Position numbers and translations under genes: made by a program. The notes beneath the pieces are model-generated. The model did no database searches and was not told the DNA's origin. It saw only the letters and a list, made by a program, of their open reading frames with translations. 64,000 nt of DNA from Uloborus plumipes (taxonomy: Eukaryota; Arthropoda; Arachnida; Araneae; Uloboridae), in assembly GCA_038373865.1 (NCBI GenBank), contig JAXGGA010004681.1, forward strand, positions 21,586-85,585. Direction: 5' to 3'. Of this stretch, positions 48,521 to 58,795 are shown one piece after another. Position 1 is the stretch's first letter, and each line of letters starts with the position of its first letter.

Positions 48521-49680
48521 CTAGGAAGCCGATGTAAGCAACGGGGATGAAGCGTTGAAAGCATTACTGAAGAACCGTTCTTTTTCTTAACAAAATGTGT
48601 TGCTTGTGGATGCACATAATTTGCAACTGAAGTCAATTGCAAGGAGAAGTTATTTTTCATATTTCCTCATGTAAATAAAGATCATTTAAAAGTTTTGTTC
48701 ATAAAAATAAAATGAGAAAACTTACGGCCAAAAAACATTGTTTTTTGCAGATGACTTCGATGAAGAATGCTTTAAGTTTCAAAATTTCACCAAAAGATTA
48801 CTAATAAAACAAGGCGCGATCTGTACAAAATTATTTTTTAAGAAAGAAAAGAAAAGGAGAGCTTTAAAGTGTTTAAATGCTTCATCAAGTCAAAGTGCTG
48901 TTTTTTTTTTGGAAAATTAAATTGTTTACTCAAATGTTTTCATAAATTTTACATAACATTGAAATATATGAAATCCCCAGCTAATGCAAATCAACCAACG
49001 AAGCTCTACAAATAAGTTGTAGATTAATACAGTTGTTATATTTTTTTTTAAATGTCGATGTAAGTTTACAAAAGTTTCTTTTCTTCTTCTTGCAAAAAAA
49101 AAAAAAAAAAAGAAATCAATATAGCATTTTTAATTCGTACAACTTTTCCTAACAGGTACATAAATATACAACGCAGAACAATAGAAGTTTTTCGAAAATT
49201 ATATGGAAGAAAAAGTTCACGTAGTTTATTGTCTTTATTTATAACTATTATTATTTGTTATTATTTTTATATTAATTTAATTCTTTTACATTTCATTAAA
49301 AAAGAGCATATTTTAGCCAAATCTTCATTTTACTACTTCCTTTACTACTTAAAATTTATAGATATAAACATGTAGCATAAATGAATTATTTAGTGTATAT
49401 GAATATTTCTCTGGCCAATATGTAAAAGACCTGAGTCTTACTGTTGCTCTGCGGAGAAAATATACTTTAGTTAATATAAGTTGAAAAAAGAATATAAATC
49501 TTCTGTTTCAAAGAAAACTAATTATTTCAATTGTTATTTTGAATATTAATTTTGAAGCATTCATTTTGCTATTAACCACTCTAACAAAATATTTTTTCTT
49601 GTAAAGCAATTACATGTTGAGAAACTGGAAATTTATTTAGCAATGTTTTCATCCCATTAATATGCTAACATTTTTCTCAG
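48521..49680. other. AT-rich DNA, no gene recognised
   Basis: Poly-A/poly-T tracts only (49095-49111 is the longest). An open frame at 48738-48920 has no domain. Confidence 0.35.
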
Positions 49681-49863
49681 CAGTAACGTACATAGACTTC
49701 GGTGCGCCCCCCTCGCAAGATCTGTACATGTCCCCTCTCACCCCCCCCCCCTCTTTTTTTTCGATCAAAAAAAAAAAAACATGTAGTGCTATTTTTCCGT
49801 ATTGCATGCCCCGAAACTTGTGTGCCCCCCCTCCCGTGCCGAAGGGCGCTATGTACTCTACTG
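49681..49863. mobile_element. 183-bp hAT MITE with C-rich core
   Basis: The left end is CAGTAACGTACATAG and the right end, on the minus strand, is CAGTAGAGTACATAG. The flanks TTTCTCAG and TTTCTCTG match at 7 of 8. Runs of C on the plus strand give rise to spurious open frames on both strands. Confidence 0.82.
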
Positions 49864-52671
49864 TTTCTCTGTATACATATAATAAAAAGTTTTTAAAAGC
49901 ACAAACCTGTTGTATATCGTTGAAAAAAAAATCTTTATCGAAGAATTCAAGAAGCAAATAGCTGAAAAATATACATATATTGCTAAAACGTACAGTTGTA
50001 ATTTAATCAGAAATTATTGGTATTAATTAACAAAACTTTTACTGTTTTATCCAGTACTAGTTTATTACTAAGTATAAAATGCATTTGATTAAAAATTTTG
50101 GTAGCGTGAAACATGACTTAGATACCACTTAACATTTACACTATTTCATTGGATGGTACTTCTATGAATAAAATCTAAATATCCTTAGTTTCGTAATGGC
50201 AGAGTTAAAATTTCTTTAAAATATATTACATAAATATATGACTGATGAGTATATATTTAATGGTTCTACACTAGACAAAGAAAACAAATTATAAAGCTCA
50301 TTTGATTAGTGAAAAAAAAAGAAAGAAAAGAAAAGAAAGAAAGCAAAACAGAAGTTTCACATTACGTCCTATATTTTTTCTCACAAAACCATGGGTATTT
50401 TAATTGTATTTGCACAATGTATTCACATACAAAATAATGTTTATAGAAATGCATATATTTTAGAAAAAGTCAATTTCAATTTTAGCAGAAAGTCATTTTA
50501 CTATACAAGGAGAAATTTAAAATATGTATTCATTACAAAGAACATTTTTTAAAAATAAATTAAAAACAACTTTTTATGCTGTTTTTAGACTCTTAACTGA
50601 CACTTACAATTTTTTTTTTCTAAAATTACCTCTCTCATGCTCATGCTGAAAAAAATTCAGAGAGAAATAAACTAATAACAAATATTACGAAGTAAAAGAC
50701 ATTAAAAGTCAACTCTAAATAAGAGATTAAAACTAAATCAATCTGACCTAAATCATAATTAAAAAGATTAAACTAAACGTAAGTACTATATTATTAATTA
50801 CAAAAATAACGTAAATAGCCAAAGCAAACTAATTTTGATCGGCCACCTCCAGTTAAAACTCAATACGAAAGCATGCTAACAGAGTAGCGATCCCAGCCGA
50901 CACGTGACATCCACTGTGCGGCCCTCTAGCGGTGAATTGACTCCATTGGAGGAACATTTTGGATATTTTTTTCATCAGCAATATATTGTTTGCTCTCTGG
51001 CCAGTTCGTTAAAAAAAAAAAAAACTTCGTGTTTTGTCCTGTTCGCATAGAAAGCAGCAATAGTTTGTATACTTAAGTTGCACACCAATGAAAATGGCAA
51101 TAACTTTAAAATCTGAACGTATGCTCCAATTATGGTGTGAGTATTCAATTTTATGAAGCAATATCTTCATATCTTCATAAGATTTAAAGATCAGATATCA
51201 ACGTGAATTATGTTTCTACTCTCTTTTGACATGCTCGATAGATGTAATAAGTAAAAAATGTGTGTATATGGATCAAATGTGTCTAAAAGAAAAATGCAAT
51301 ATAGTTATAACTCCTATAGGATAGCCTATATAAGACAAAACGTATAAATGGTATTTCTTAAAATTGGAGGGTGATGGAAAATTTTTGCAATCATATTCTT
51401 TATCAGCACCTTGAAATCTATAAGAAACACCCATAGTACATTAAGGAACAGAACATTCGTTAGAATTTGTTTTTCAGTGTTATCAAACCCACATTAAATG
51501 TAGAACGCTTATGCTAGGAAATCAATACTTCCATTTGATTTAGTAAAAAAAACAATATTAGCAGGTTACTTAATATTTGCAAAATCATGTAAAATACATG
51601 AAGTGATTGTATGCAGCAATACATAATTTGTAATTATTTATTTTTTGTTGCTTTTTGAAACGAGTCATTGTTTCCTGCCAATTATACTTTTCTCATATAT
51701 CAATTCAAGTTTGCATTTCACATCGTGAAAGTACAGCTCTTATCACCATTTTTGGGGGGGATGGGAGGGGAGTTAAAAAACATGCTCTTAGGGAATTTTT
51801 CAGTATTTAACGCATGGAAAACTTATTTCGACCTTATGTCCCTCAAAAAACCAACATTATGGTGATGCACGTGCATAATAAATGAACGCAAAGATGCCTT
51901 GTACCAGAAGAGGAAACCTTCGGTCCTGAGACAGCATGCGGCCTCCGTGAGCTTCTTGTGCGCCCTTAAGACAAACACGCTCTTGTATTAATTTATATGC
52001 AACTATATAGATCGTTAAAAAATATATCGATGCTAAAATTGTTGCAGCAAAAGTAGTCTGAATTTTATGCAACGTAAGACATCGTCTTTGTTCAACTATC
52101 GTTAGTCATCGGCTTAGTGTTTGAATTGTGAAATAAAACTTTCTACGAATCTGTAGGTCTTTTGAACTCTTTACTCGATAAACATTCTGGGAGATTTTGA
52201 AGAGTACATCCACCGCCCCCCAGCTGTTAAACTGGTATTTAAACCACCTTTAGTGGCAACATACACAAGGCTCCCACGGTACTTAGAGCAAGCGACAATT
52301 GTTTTTTTTTTTTTTTTTTGAGTTAACAGAAGCTTCATGTTACGAAGTTTAATCTAAATATTCAATTACGTTTGTAAAACATTTTAAAATGTAAAAAGAA
52401 TCACATGTTTCAAGAACATGTTCGTTTTTTACAACTATTTAAAAAAAATAACATTTGAAAAAATACGATATGTTTTAATACTTAAACGTAATGCTTAGTT
52501 GTTAAAAATATTTCAACTTTCTTAAATTCATTTGAAGTGGTATTCAAACATGTCGTTATTGAAATTTAAAACTATCATAATTAATCTTCTGGCAAATTTT
52601 TACACTTTTGAAAATAGAAAAATGTATTTTTTGTACCTCGTAGTCGTGTTAAGCAACAAACGAAAGACTAA
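49864..52671. other. AT-rich intergenic DNA, no gene recognised
   Basis: A short GC-richer patch (50850-50950, with 'ggccctctagcggtgaatt') and A-tracts were noted. Nothing could be assigned. Confidence 0.35.
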
Positions 52672-52815
52672 GGGCCATGCTCCACATCAGCGTAAAACGC
52701 GACCGAAACTGAAGGCAGAAACCGAAAATCCGGGTACTTTCCATAGGAACACTATTGAATCCATTTTACGCTTCTGCTTTATTTTTCTGCTTTACGTCAA
52801 TCTGGAGCATGGCCC
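52672..52815. mobile_element. 144-bp PIF/Harbinger-like MITE, copy 3
   Basis: It is flanked by TAA (52669-52671 and 52816-52818). The ends are GGGCCATGCTCCACAT on the left and, on the minus strand, GGGCCATGCTCCAGAT on the right. Same length and body as 27891-28034 and 28144-28287. Confidence 0.85.
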
Positions 52816-53293
52816 TAACTGTTTTTAATTGTATTACTCCCGTATATTGTGAAAGAAGTTGATTAAAACTATACTAAAACTATAATAATTATATAAAAGT
52901 TAATTTTATTGGTTTATTAACTTTTGCGGACTCCTATGCTACTGCATAATTGAAATACAGTTTTCACTGGCAAAAAGGTTTCACCCGTCTACCGTATACC
53001 TTAAAAATACCGAAAGTAGAATAGGAAAGATTAGATTCTTAGCCAGTAGATCATATTCAAATATTTTCTTTTGATAATACCATTTATGATACGATCCTGT
53101 AACATGACATCTCCGCAGTAGGAGACTTGAAAACGCCGACATTCGTTTAACCCACGTGCGTAAAATTTCTATGTCATTTATAAAAGTTATTTCTGCTATG
53201 ACTTTTGATTTTTTTTTTTCTTATTCAATTCCTTTCTTCATTTTTTCATATTTTTTTCAAAGTGATTTATGCCTGTGACTTTCTGGACGATTT

Positions 53294-53435
53294 TTAATTG
53301 ACCTTCAGGGCTTGTTCAAGGTCCGAAATCAGGTCTTGGGAAGATTCCAGACCAATGGACAATCTGATTAAGTTGTCAGTGACTCCCAATTCTTGTCTCT
53401 GCTCAAGGGTTAAAGGACTAGCTGTCATAAAGGAC
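53294..53435 (-). CDS. CTH: Cystathionine gamma-lyase, last coding exon
   Basis: The acceptor TTTTTTTCAG ends at 53436. The exon starts with one base that completes a Ser codon (TC|G) with the previous exon. It reads [17 protein letters not shown] then [20 protein letters not shown] and ends DLEQALKVN with TAA at 53294-53296. This matches the C-terminus of the PLP-dependent transsulfuration enzyme that converts cystathionine to cysteine (human: MTHAS...LIRLSVGLED). The TLIRLS-type segment belongs to the conserved C-terminal domain of the Cys/Met PLP family. Confidence 0.95.
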
Positions 53436-54043
53436 CTGAAAAAAATGTGACATTCAATAAATAATAAGGTTGAAAAATGTCTGAATTCGTGCTTCGCATT
53501 TAAAACAAGTTTTTCTTAACCGCAGTTCCAGGAGATATGTTCACAGTTTCAGCGAAAGTGCTTAGTGAAAATGGCAAAAAGGTTGAAACATATTTTGAAG
53601 GTCAGAGTTTAACTTTTTTTTTTCTTTTACTCTGCAGCGTGTTCCCGTTTAACCTGCAAACATTGCTCTTTTCCCCACAGACCTCACAGGGCGCGTTCCC
53701 AGGGCCCCGCAATCGATAGTGGCGCCCTGTTCCAGATATAGGCTTTTTACCTCAACATCAAAAAGAAGTGAATTACTGTAGAAATGTATTTAAACAGATT
53801 ATAAAGATCTCCCAGCAATGGAAATCGTTTAGGATACGTAATATCATTGGGTAAATATGATAGATTTCTTGTAATCACTAAAGCAAAAAAATAGGAATCT
53901 TGAAAAAGGTAGCGCTTCTTATTTATCGGAGAATATCTGTAATTAGTTTCTTGACGAAATAGGAAAATAGGTCCTGAAATACTACATTAAGTTAAACTAG
54001 CAAAAAGTATTTAACTTTGACAGTACGCCCGATCTGTCATATA

Positions 54044-54225
54044 CTGTCTGCCCTGCTTAAACGAATACTGTCGGTTCCAAGAAATACTATTCGATTAAGT
54101 GGGATATTTCTTTAAGCGGGGATTTTTAACATTGCGTCAATGGCATGAGAAATATATTCCAGGATATTTTATTCGTATAGGCGGAGTATTAGTTTATCCG
54201 TTACCCGATTAAGCGAGGACGACAG
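54044..54225. mobile_element. 182-bp Tc1/pogo-like MITE with CTGTCNNCCTNGCTTAA ends
   Basis: It is flanked by TA. The left end is CTGTCTGCCCTGCTTAAAC and the right end, on the minus strand, is CTGTCGTCCTCGCTTAATC. The CTCGCTTA word resembles pogo/Tigger termini. Related fragments lie at 28597-28690 and 35030-35166. Confidence 0.72.
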
Positions 54226-54295
54226 TATCGAAAACCAATTTTTATAATGAGATATGTAATAAACTGTGTTCCTGTAAAAAGTTTCCTGAAATTTA

Positions 54296-55878
54296 CAGTG
54301 GACTCTCGTTACAACACGATTCTAAATAGAAATAAATCTTGAACCTTAATTATATCAAACAAAATAGTTAGTGTCCATGTCATAGGGACCCCATTTTCCT
54401 AATATGCCCTCTCCCTCCAATAGGGCAAAGACAGCCCTGCCTGCAAGACTTATTTTCGCAGCCGTTAGTTTTAGATACAAACTTCCAATTGCAAAAATGA
54501 TCACAATGAGGTGTAAAGAAGGTTAGGGATACCGCAAGTATTAAAAAAAGCAATTCAAACACATAACAGTTGACATTATTACGACCAATATGCACCGAGA
54601 AATGATTTATAATAGAAGTTTAAACATGAAAATTTTCGTCATTATAAATAAAAAATAAAAATCATTAAAAAAACAATGACAAAAATATTACTGTAAGCTA
54701 ATTTACTAGAGTAAACGTTTTACGTTTCAGTTAAATAACACTTACTAAAAATACTAAAATGTAGTCTATTTTTTTTTTTTTTTTTTTTCAATTTCTGATT
54801 TTCCAATTGTACAATGCCTCAGTTGAAATTTTATTAAAAATCTACTTTATTAAACTTATTTATTACGTTATAAATTCGCAAAAATATTTCTGTGATCAAA
54901 TTTAATTTTTCAGGACACTTTTTTTCTCTGGATTTAACTAATAAATTGTTTCTAAATAATTTCAAGATGTTCTATTCAACGTAAAAATCACTGCAACGTT
55001 TTTTTTTTATATTTTTAAACTGTATTGAGTAAAGTCAACCTTCGATATATCGTCTTTGTCGGGAACAATGGCGGATCCAGAAATGTTCCAAGGGAGGGGC
55101 GATTGGTTTTTTTTCCTACTTGCCCACCTTTTTTTTTACCACATATCCTGGTCACATATCCTGGCACGTTCATTACAAATGTTTCGGTCTTCAATTTTGA
55201 AAAAATTCCAGATCAGAGCCTCGAATCCTAACCACTTCTCATAGTATCACCGAAGATCATCTAAAATTGCATTTTTTAAACTTCAACGTCGAAAAGCTGC
55301 TGGAGAAGAATCCCTCCCTTGTTGGTCAGGAAACAACAACAACAACAACAAAAGCTATATCCGAAACTGCGATATAACTGATATGATGAAACGGTTTTAT
55401 ACATTTAGTGTAAATACCTACAAAAAATGTATTTGTTATCCAAAAGAAGAATTCTTAACCCTACACTGCATAGCGTTGCCAATTGGATACACTGACTATT
55501 TTAACTTATGACCATGCATAAGGCAACTCAAGCATAAAAAGCAAGTATTAGATATCTTTAAAGCAGATATAACCATCTATCCTCAAAATTATTATTTTTT
55601 TAATGTGTTCCATTTTTTTCTTATTACACTAAAGAACATTTATATGTCTTTCAAAAAACAAAAAATCATGCAGTGTAGTGTAAAAAGTACAGGTCAACAT
55701 TCTTTTAGAGTTGTTCTTTTAAGATAGAAAAATGAATTTAAAATGTTTTGTTTTTGTTCTGTTATTAACTAAGAATCCGAAGTTGCAACTTAAACTGCAA
55801 TTTTTCACTTTTCACTCCTATATCCCCGTACCATCCACAACTTGATGATCAACCGGAATAGGGCCCTGAAGAGGGCTC

Positions 55879-55911
<33 letters not shown>

Positions 55912-56198
55912 CCAAAAGCTGAGCAAACACCTGTTCCAAGTACCCCCAGAGGTATTCACTTGGGACTCTTTGATCACGAGCAAACTTAAACTGCAGCAAA
56001 CTCGGGTGAATAAAACGCACAACTTTTGTTCATTTATTTTAAAAAGAAAAACGACTTTTAATGAGAAGTGCAATATTTTTCCTTCAGTTATTTCAAATTT
56101 AAAATAACTTTTTTTCAGTTTTATTTTTTTGGAAGACGAGAAAGCGCGATATAACCGAATGAGCAATATAACGAGTCACGATGTAACAGGGGTTGCTG
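54296..56198. mobile_element. Putative 1.9-kb pogo/Tigger-like non-autonomous element
   Basis: It is flanked by TA (54294-54295 and 56199-56200). The left end is CAGTGGACTCTCGTTACAAC. The right end on the minus strand begins CAGCAACCCCTGTTACATC and continues into 'actcgttatattg'. The similarity of the ends is partial, so the pairing is tentative. A (TA)n run is at 55884-55911. No transposase was found. Confidence 0.5.
55071..55325. mobile_element. Right-truncated copy of the GGCGGATCC hAT MITE
   Basis: It runs from 'ggcggatccagaaatgttcc' to 'ctgctggagaagaatccctc', collinear with 35332-35570, and then stops. An (AAC)n run follows at 55334-55350. Confidence 0.75.
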
Positions 56199-56240
56199 TA
56201 TTATCAAATTAAAAAGTAAACAAAAAAAAATAGTACTAAC

Positions 56241-56415
56241 GATATGTCACATAAACTTTCAGTTGATCCAAGACTCACAGCCAATGTAAAAATCTTAAGT
56301 TTTAGTCCAAATGCATAAGCTTCTTCTTTGCCGCCTTTAATTTGGAACGAAACCATTCCTCCAAACCTTTTGCACTGCTTTATGGCTAAGGCATGTTGAG
56401 AGTGACTTTTTAAAC
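56241..56415 (-). CDS. CTH: Cystathionine gamma-lyase, penultimate coding exon
   Basis: 175 bp, phase 1 in and phase 2 out. It reads GLKSHSQHALAIKQCKRFGG, then MVSFQIKGGKEEAYAFGLKL, then KIFTLAVSLGSTESLCDI. It aligns without gaps that I can see to human GLPSHPQHELVKRQC...GMVTFYIKG...LKLFTLAESLGGFESL. The G-M-V-S-F strand and the K-I-F-T-L-A-V-S-L-G segment form part of the C-terminal domain that contacts the PLP site. The substitution of the usual ESLGG by VSLGS is a small departure. Both splice junctions join in frame with the neighbouring exons. Confidence 0.95.
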
Positions 56416-56556
56416 CTAAAAAAATATCTTAGTTTTCAAAAAAGAAAAAACATATTTGAGACTAATCAGCAAAACTGGAAAAGAAAAAAAAAAAAAAAAA
56501 GCTTTTCGGAATAGTATTTTATACAGTTAGTATAGAACCTGGAAAAAAGATAATTT

Positions 56557-56698
56557 CTGTACCTCAGGACCAGACTAACGTAAGTCCATTTTCGTCATTT
56601 TTCGCTAGAGGGGAAAAACGATTGTCGAATACATCGTTTTTCCCCTCTACTAAAAAATGACGAAAATGGACTTACGTTAGTCTGGTTCTGAGGTACAG
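56557..56698. mobile_element. Near-perfect palindromic element, 66-bp arms
   Basis: The arms run from CTGTACCTCAGGACCAGAC to the 10-nt loop near 56623-56632 and back to GTCTGGTTCTGAGGTACAG, with only a few mismatches. It sits in the CTH intron and would fold into a long hairpin in the pre-mRNA. It looks like a palindromic MITE. Confidence 0.85.
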
Positions 56699-57608
56699 AT
56701 TTTATTTCTGTTTTCCACATTCGAAGGGTTTTACGAAAGGGAGCTCTAAAAAGCATAATTATATTAATCCACAGCTTTAAAGAACGTAATTGTATAATCT
56801 TCTTGCAATCATCAAACTGGCGTTACATCCAGGACCTTTTTAGGTACATGTGTAATACATAGGCAAATGTTAAAGTGACCTCCTGCTTCTCAAGACTTCC
56901 ACTAATTACTTAGAATACTTGGAAAATATTTTATTTTGATGAGAAAAATCTTAATCTTTATTTACTAAATAGAAAAAAAAGTCAAGGAAAATAAAAAATA
57001 TGTGGAAAAATATTTTTTCTTTTTCTCATTTGAAGTCTTGTCTACTGTGTGCGTGTTGTAAATTAGACGATGCTTTGTACTTCTAGATGGTTGTAAAAAG
57101 TACATGTTCCAGGATTCTTTGCAGGCTAGGTCTATTTTTATTTTGGCATTGTATTCGAATTTCATTTAATATATTTTAAACCGATTATCCATTAGGCATT
57201 TCCGTAGATGACTCCAATAAAGCGTAGGGGAGACCGGGGCAAGATGACGATGCTAAGAATCGTTGCTTATTATTCACTCATTTTGAAGGATGGTAAAATT
57301 ATTTTTATATGAGGCGTTAGAGTAGTCCTTTGTAGCCTAAAATATATTACCAATTATTTTTTGAAATTAAAACAAAGGTATGATTTTCTTATATTTTCAT
57401 AATCTTAACAATTCGTCATCTTGCCCCAGTACCGGGGCAAGATGACTTTCGCCTTGGGGCAAGATGACGACTCTATAAAAGGTGTAACATTTTTATTTTT
57501 TAAATACGTTACATGGTTTAACAAATGATAAATGTGTTTCTACACCTTAGAAAGCATTAAATTAAGCATTGTAAAGTAATGTATATATACAAGGGTTTAG
57601 TAGTGCAG

Positions 57609-57959
57609 CTAACAATAGTCGCAAATAAAAATGCCATTTTCATAATTGGAACAGTCCTCATGCCACCACTCTTGGCATTTACAGCAGTGGATCCATTCTC
57701 CTGTTGGAGGATCACAATATTCCTCTTTACAAGCAGGACATCTTATTACACCATCCTTTGAAGTTGATGCCACTGGGTTGCTTGGCCTGATTTTTTCTGA
57801 CTTCGGGCTAAGGGAACAAAGTTTGAGTTTTCTTATTCCTTTTTTTGCTTCACGTTCTTCTGTCCTGTGTTTTTTTAGACAATCCTTTTTCTCTTTCTGC
57901 TTGGCTCTTTCTTCTAGCAGTTCTTTGACGGGTGAGCTCGTAAGGATACTTGAACTCAT
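57609..57959 (-). CDS. C-terminal part of pogo-type transposase with PHD-like zinc finger (overlapping -1 frame)
   Basis: 116 residues. After a basic, Lys/Glu-rich linker the end reads CPACKEEYC, then WIHCCKCQEWWHEDC, then FICDYC. This spacing fits a PHD/C4HC3 zinc-binding fold, a C-terminal feature I recall from arthropod Tigger-like transposases. The frame opens at an ATG that overlaps the TGA of the upstream ORF (ATGA at 57959-57956). The upstream ORF ends in A AAA AAA TGA. A -1 slip at this heptamer would fuse the two frames; an A-run indel in a once-continuous gene is equally plausible. Confidence 0.72.
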   Translation of the reverse strand: MSSSILTSSPVKELLEERAKQKEKKDCLKKHRTEEREAKKGIRKLKLCSLSPKSEKIRPSNPVASTSKDGVIRCPACKEEYCDPPTGEWIHCCKCQEWWHEDCSNYENGIFICDYC

Positions 57960-58795
57960 TTTTTTGTTTTTTCTTTGTCACATTGTAATGCTTTTGGCAA
58001 TGGCTTTAAATCAAAAGCACTTAAAGGCTTCTTTTCTGCACTGGAATCAGAATTTGTCATCAATTCTGTATCTACTGGATTTTTTATATGTGGTTTTTTT
58101 ACTAACAGGGTCTGGGGGTTGGCACTATTATTTTCAGTTCCCCCTTTAACAGCATCAAGATCAGTTGTTTTTGAAGCAGCGAAATCATGATCGCTGAATA
58201 CAAGAGAATTATGCGGCTCGATTCCACATTCTTGAAAACCTTGAAAAGCATTTGCAATTGTAGCGGCTTTAAAGTAAGCTATGCTCAAAAGTTCACCAAC
58301 ATTTTTATCTGTGATGGTCTGCCCTAGATGAGTGATCACATAGTTGTCACGTGCTTGATTATAATAATTTTTCAATGGGCCGAAAAATGCCACATCAAGA
58401 GGTTGGAGACGATGTGATGTATGGGGAGGCAACCCAACCATGATAATGAATTTTTCTTTGCAATATAATATAGCCTGCAAAGTTATGTGGGATTTATGAT
58501 TATCAATGATCAACAGAACAGGAGATTCTTTGTTTGATTTTACGTGTTGATAAAAGTGCTGCAAAAAAGAAAAAAAAGTATCCTCATTGCTCCAGCCATT
58601 ATCACTACAGTGACCTACAGTTCCTGGTGGGGCTTTCACGGTAAGTTCAGGACGCATTCGTTTTCTGGCAAAAATCAGAAAAAGTGGCAGGTAAAAGCCA
58701 GTGGCGCTTATGCAACAGATTATTGTTACATTCCTTCCTCTCTCTGCTGAAGCAATCTTCGAAACTCTTCTGGATCCTGTAGGACTGACTACCAT
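57956..58795 (-). CDS. Pogo-superfamily DDE transposase, catalytic core (N-terminus missing)
   Basis: 279 residues. It reads SAERGRNVTIICCISATGFY, then the second catalytic Asp in LLIIDNHKSH (D98), then HTSHRLQPLDVAFFGPLK with the third catalytic Asp (D134). This is the DDE_1 signature of the pogo/Tigger/CENP-B/Jerky group. The stretch that should hold the first Asp (usually NVDETG-like) and both helix-turn-helix domains is missing. The ~700 bp between 58796 and the TIR do not supply them, so the element cannot be autonomous. An uninterrupted 280-codon frame suggests relatively recent loss. Confidence 0.88.
   Translation of the reverse strand: MVVSPTGSRRVSKIASAERGRNVTIICCISATGFYLPLFLIFARKRMRPELTVKAPPGTVGHCSDNGWSNEDTFFSFLQHFYQHVKSNKESPVLLIIDNHKSHITLQAILYCKEKFIIMVGLPPHTSHRLQPLDVAFFGPLKNYYNQARDNYVITHLGQTITDKNVGELLSIAYFKAATIANAFQGFQECGIEPHNSLVFSDHDFAASKTTDLDAVKGGTENNSANPQTLLVKKPHIKNPVDTELMTNSDSSAEKKPLSAFDLKPLPKALQCDKEKTKK

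Larger units (their letters stand above)
53436..56240 (-). other. CTH last intron with two transposon insertions
   Basis: GTTAGT donor on the minus strand (56240-56235) and TTCAG acceptor (53440-53436). It contains the MITE at 54044-54225, the larger pogo-like element at 54296-56198 and, inside that, a truncated hAT copy (55071-55325). Only about 40 bp separate the larger element from the donor. Confidence 0.85.

Noticed and set aside
49649..49961. Overlapping ~100-codon ORFs on both strands
   Set aside because: They are caused by the C-run core of the MITE at 49681-49863.
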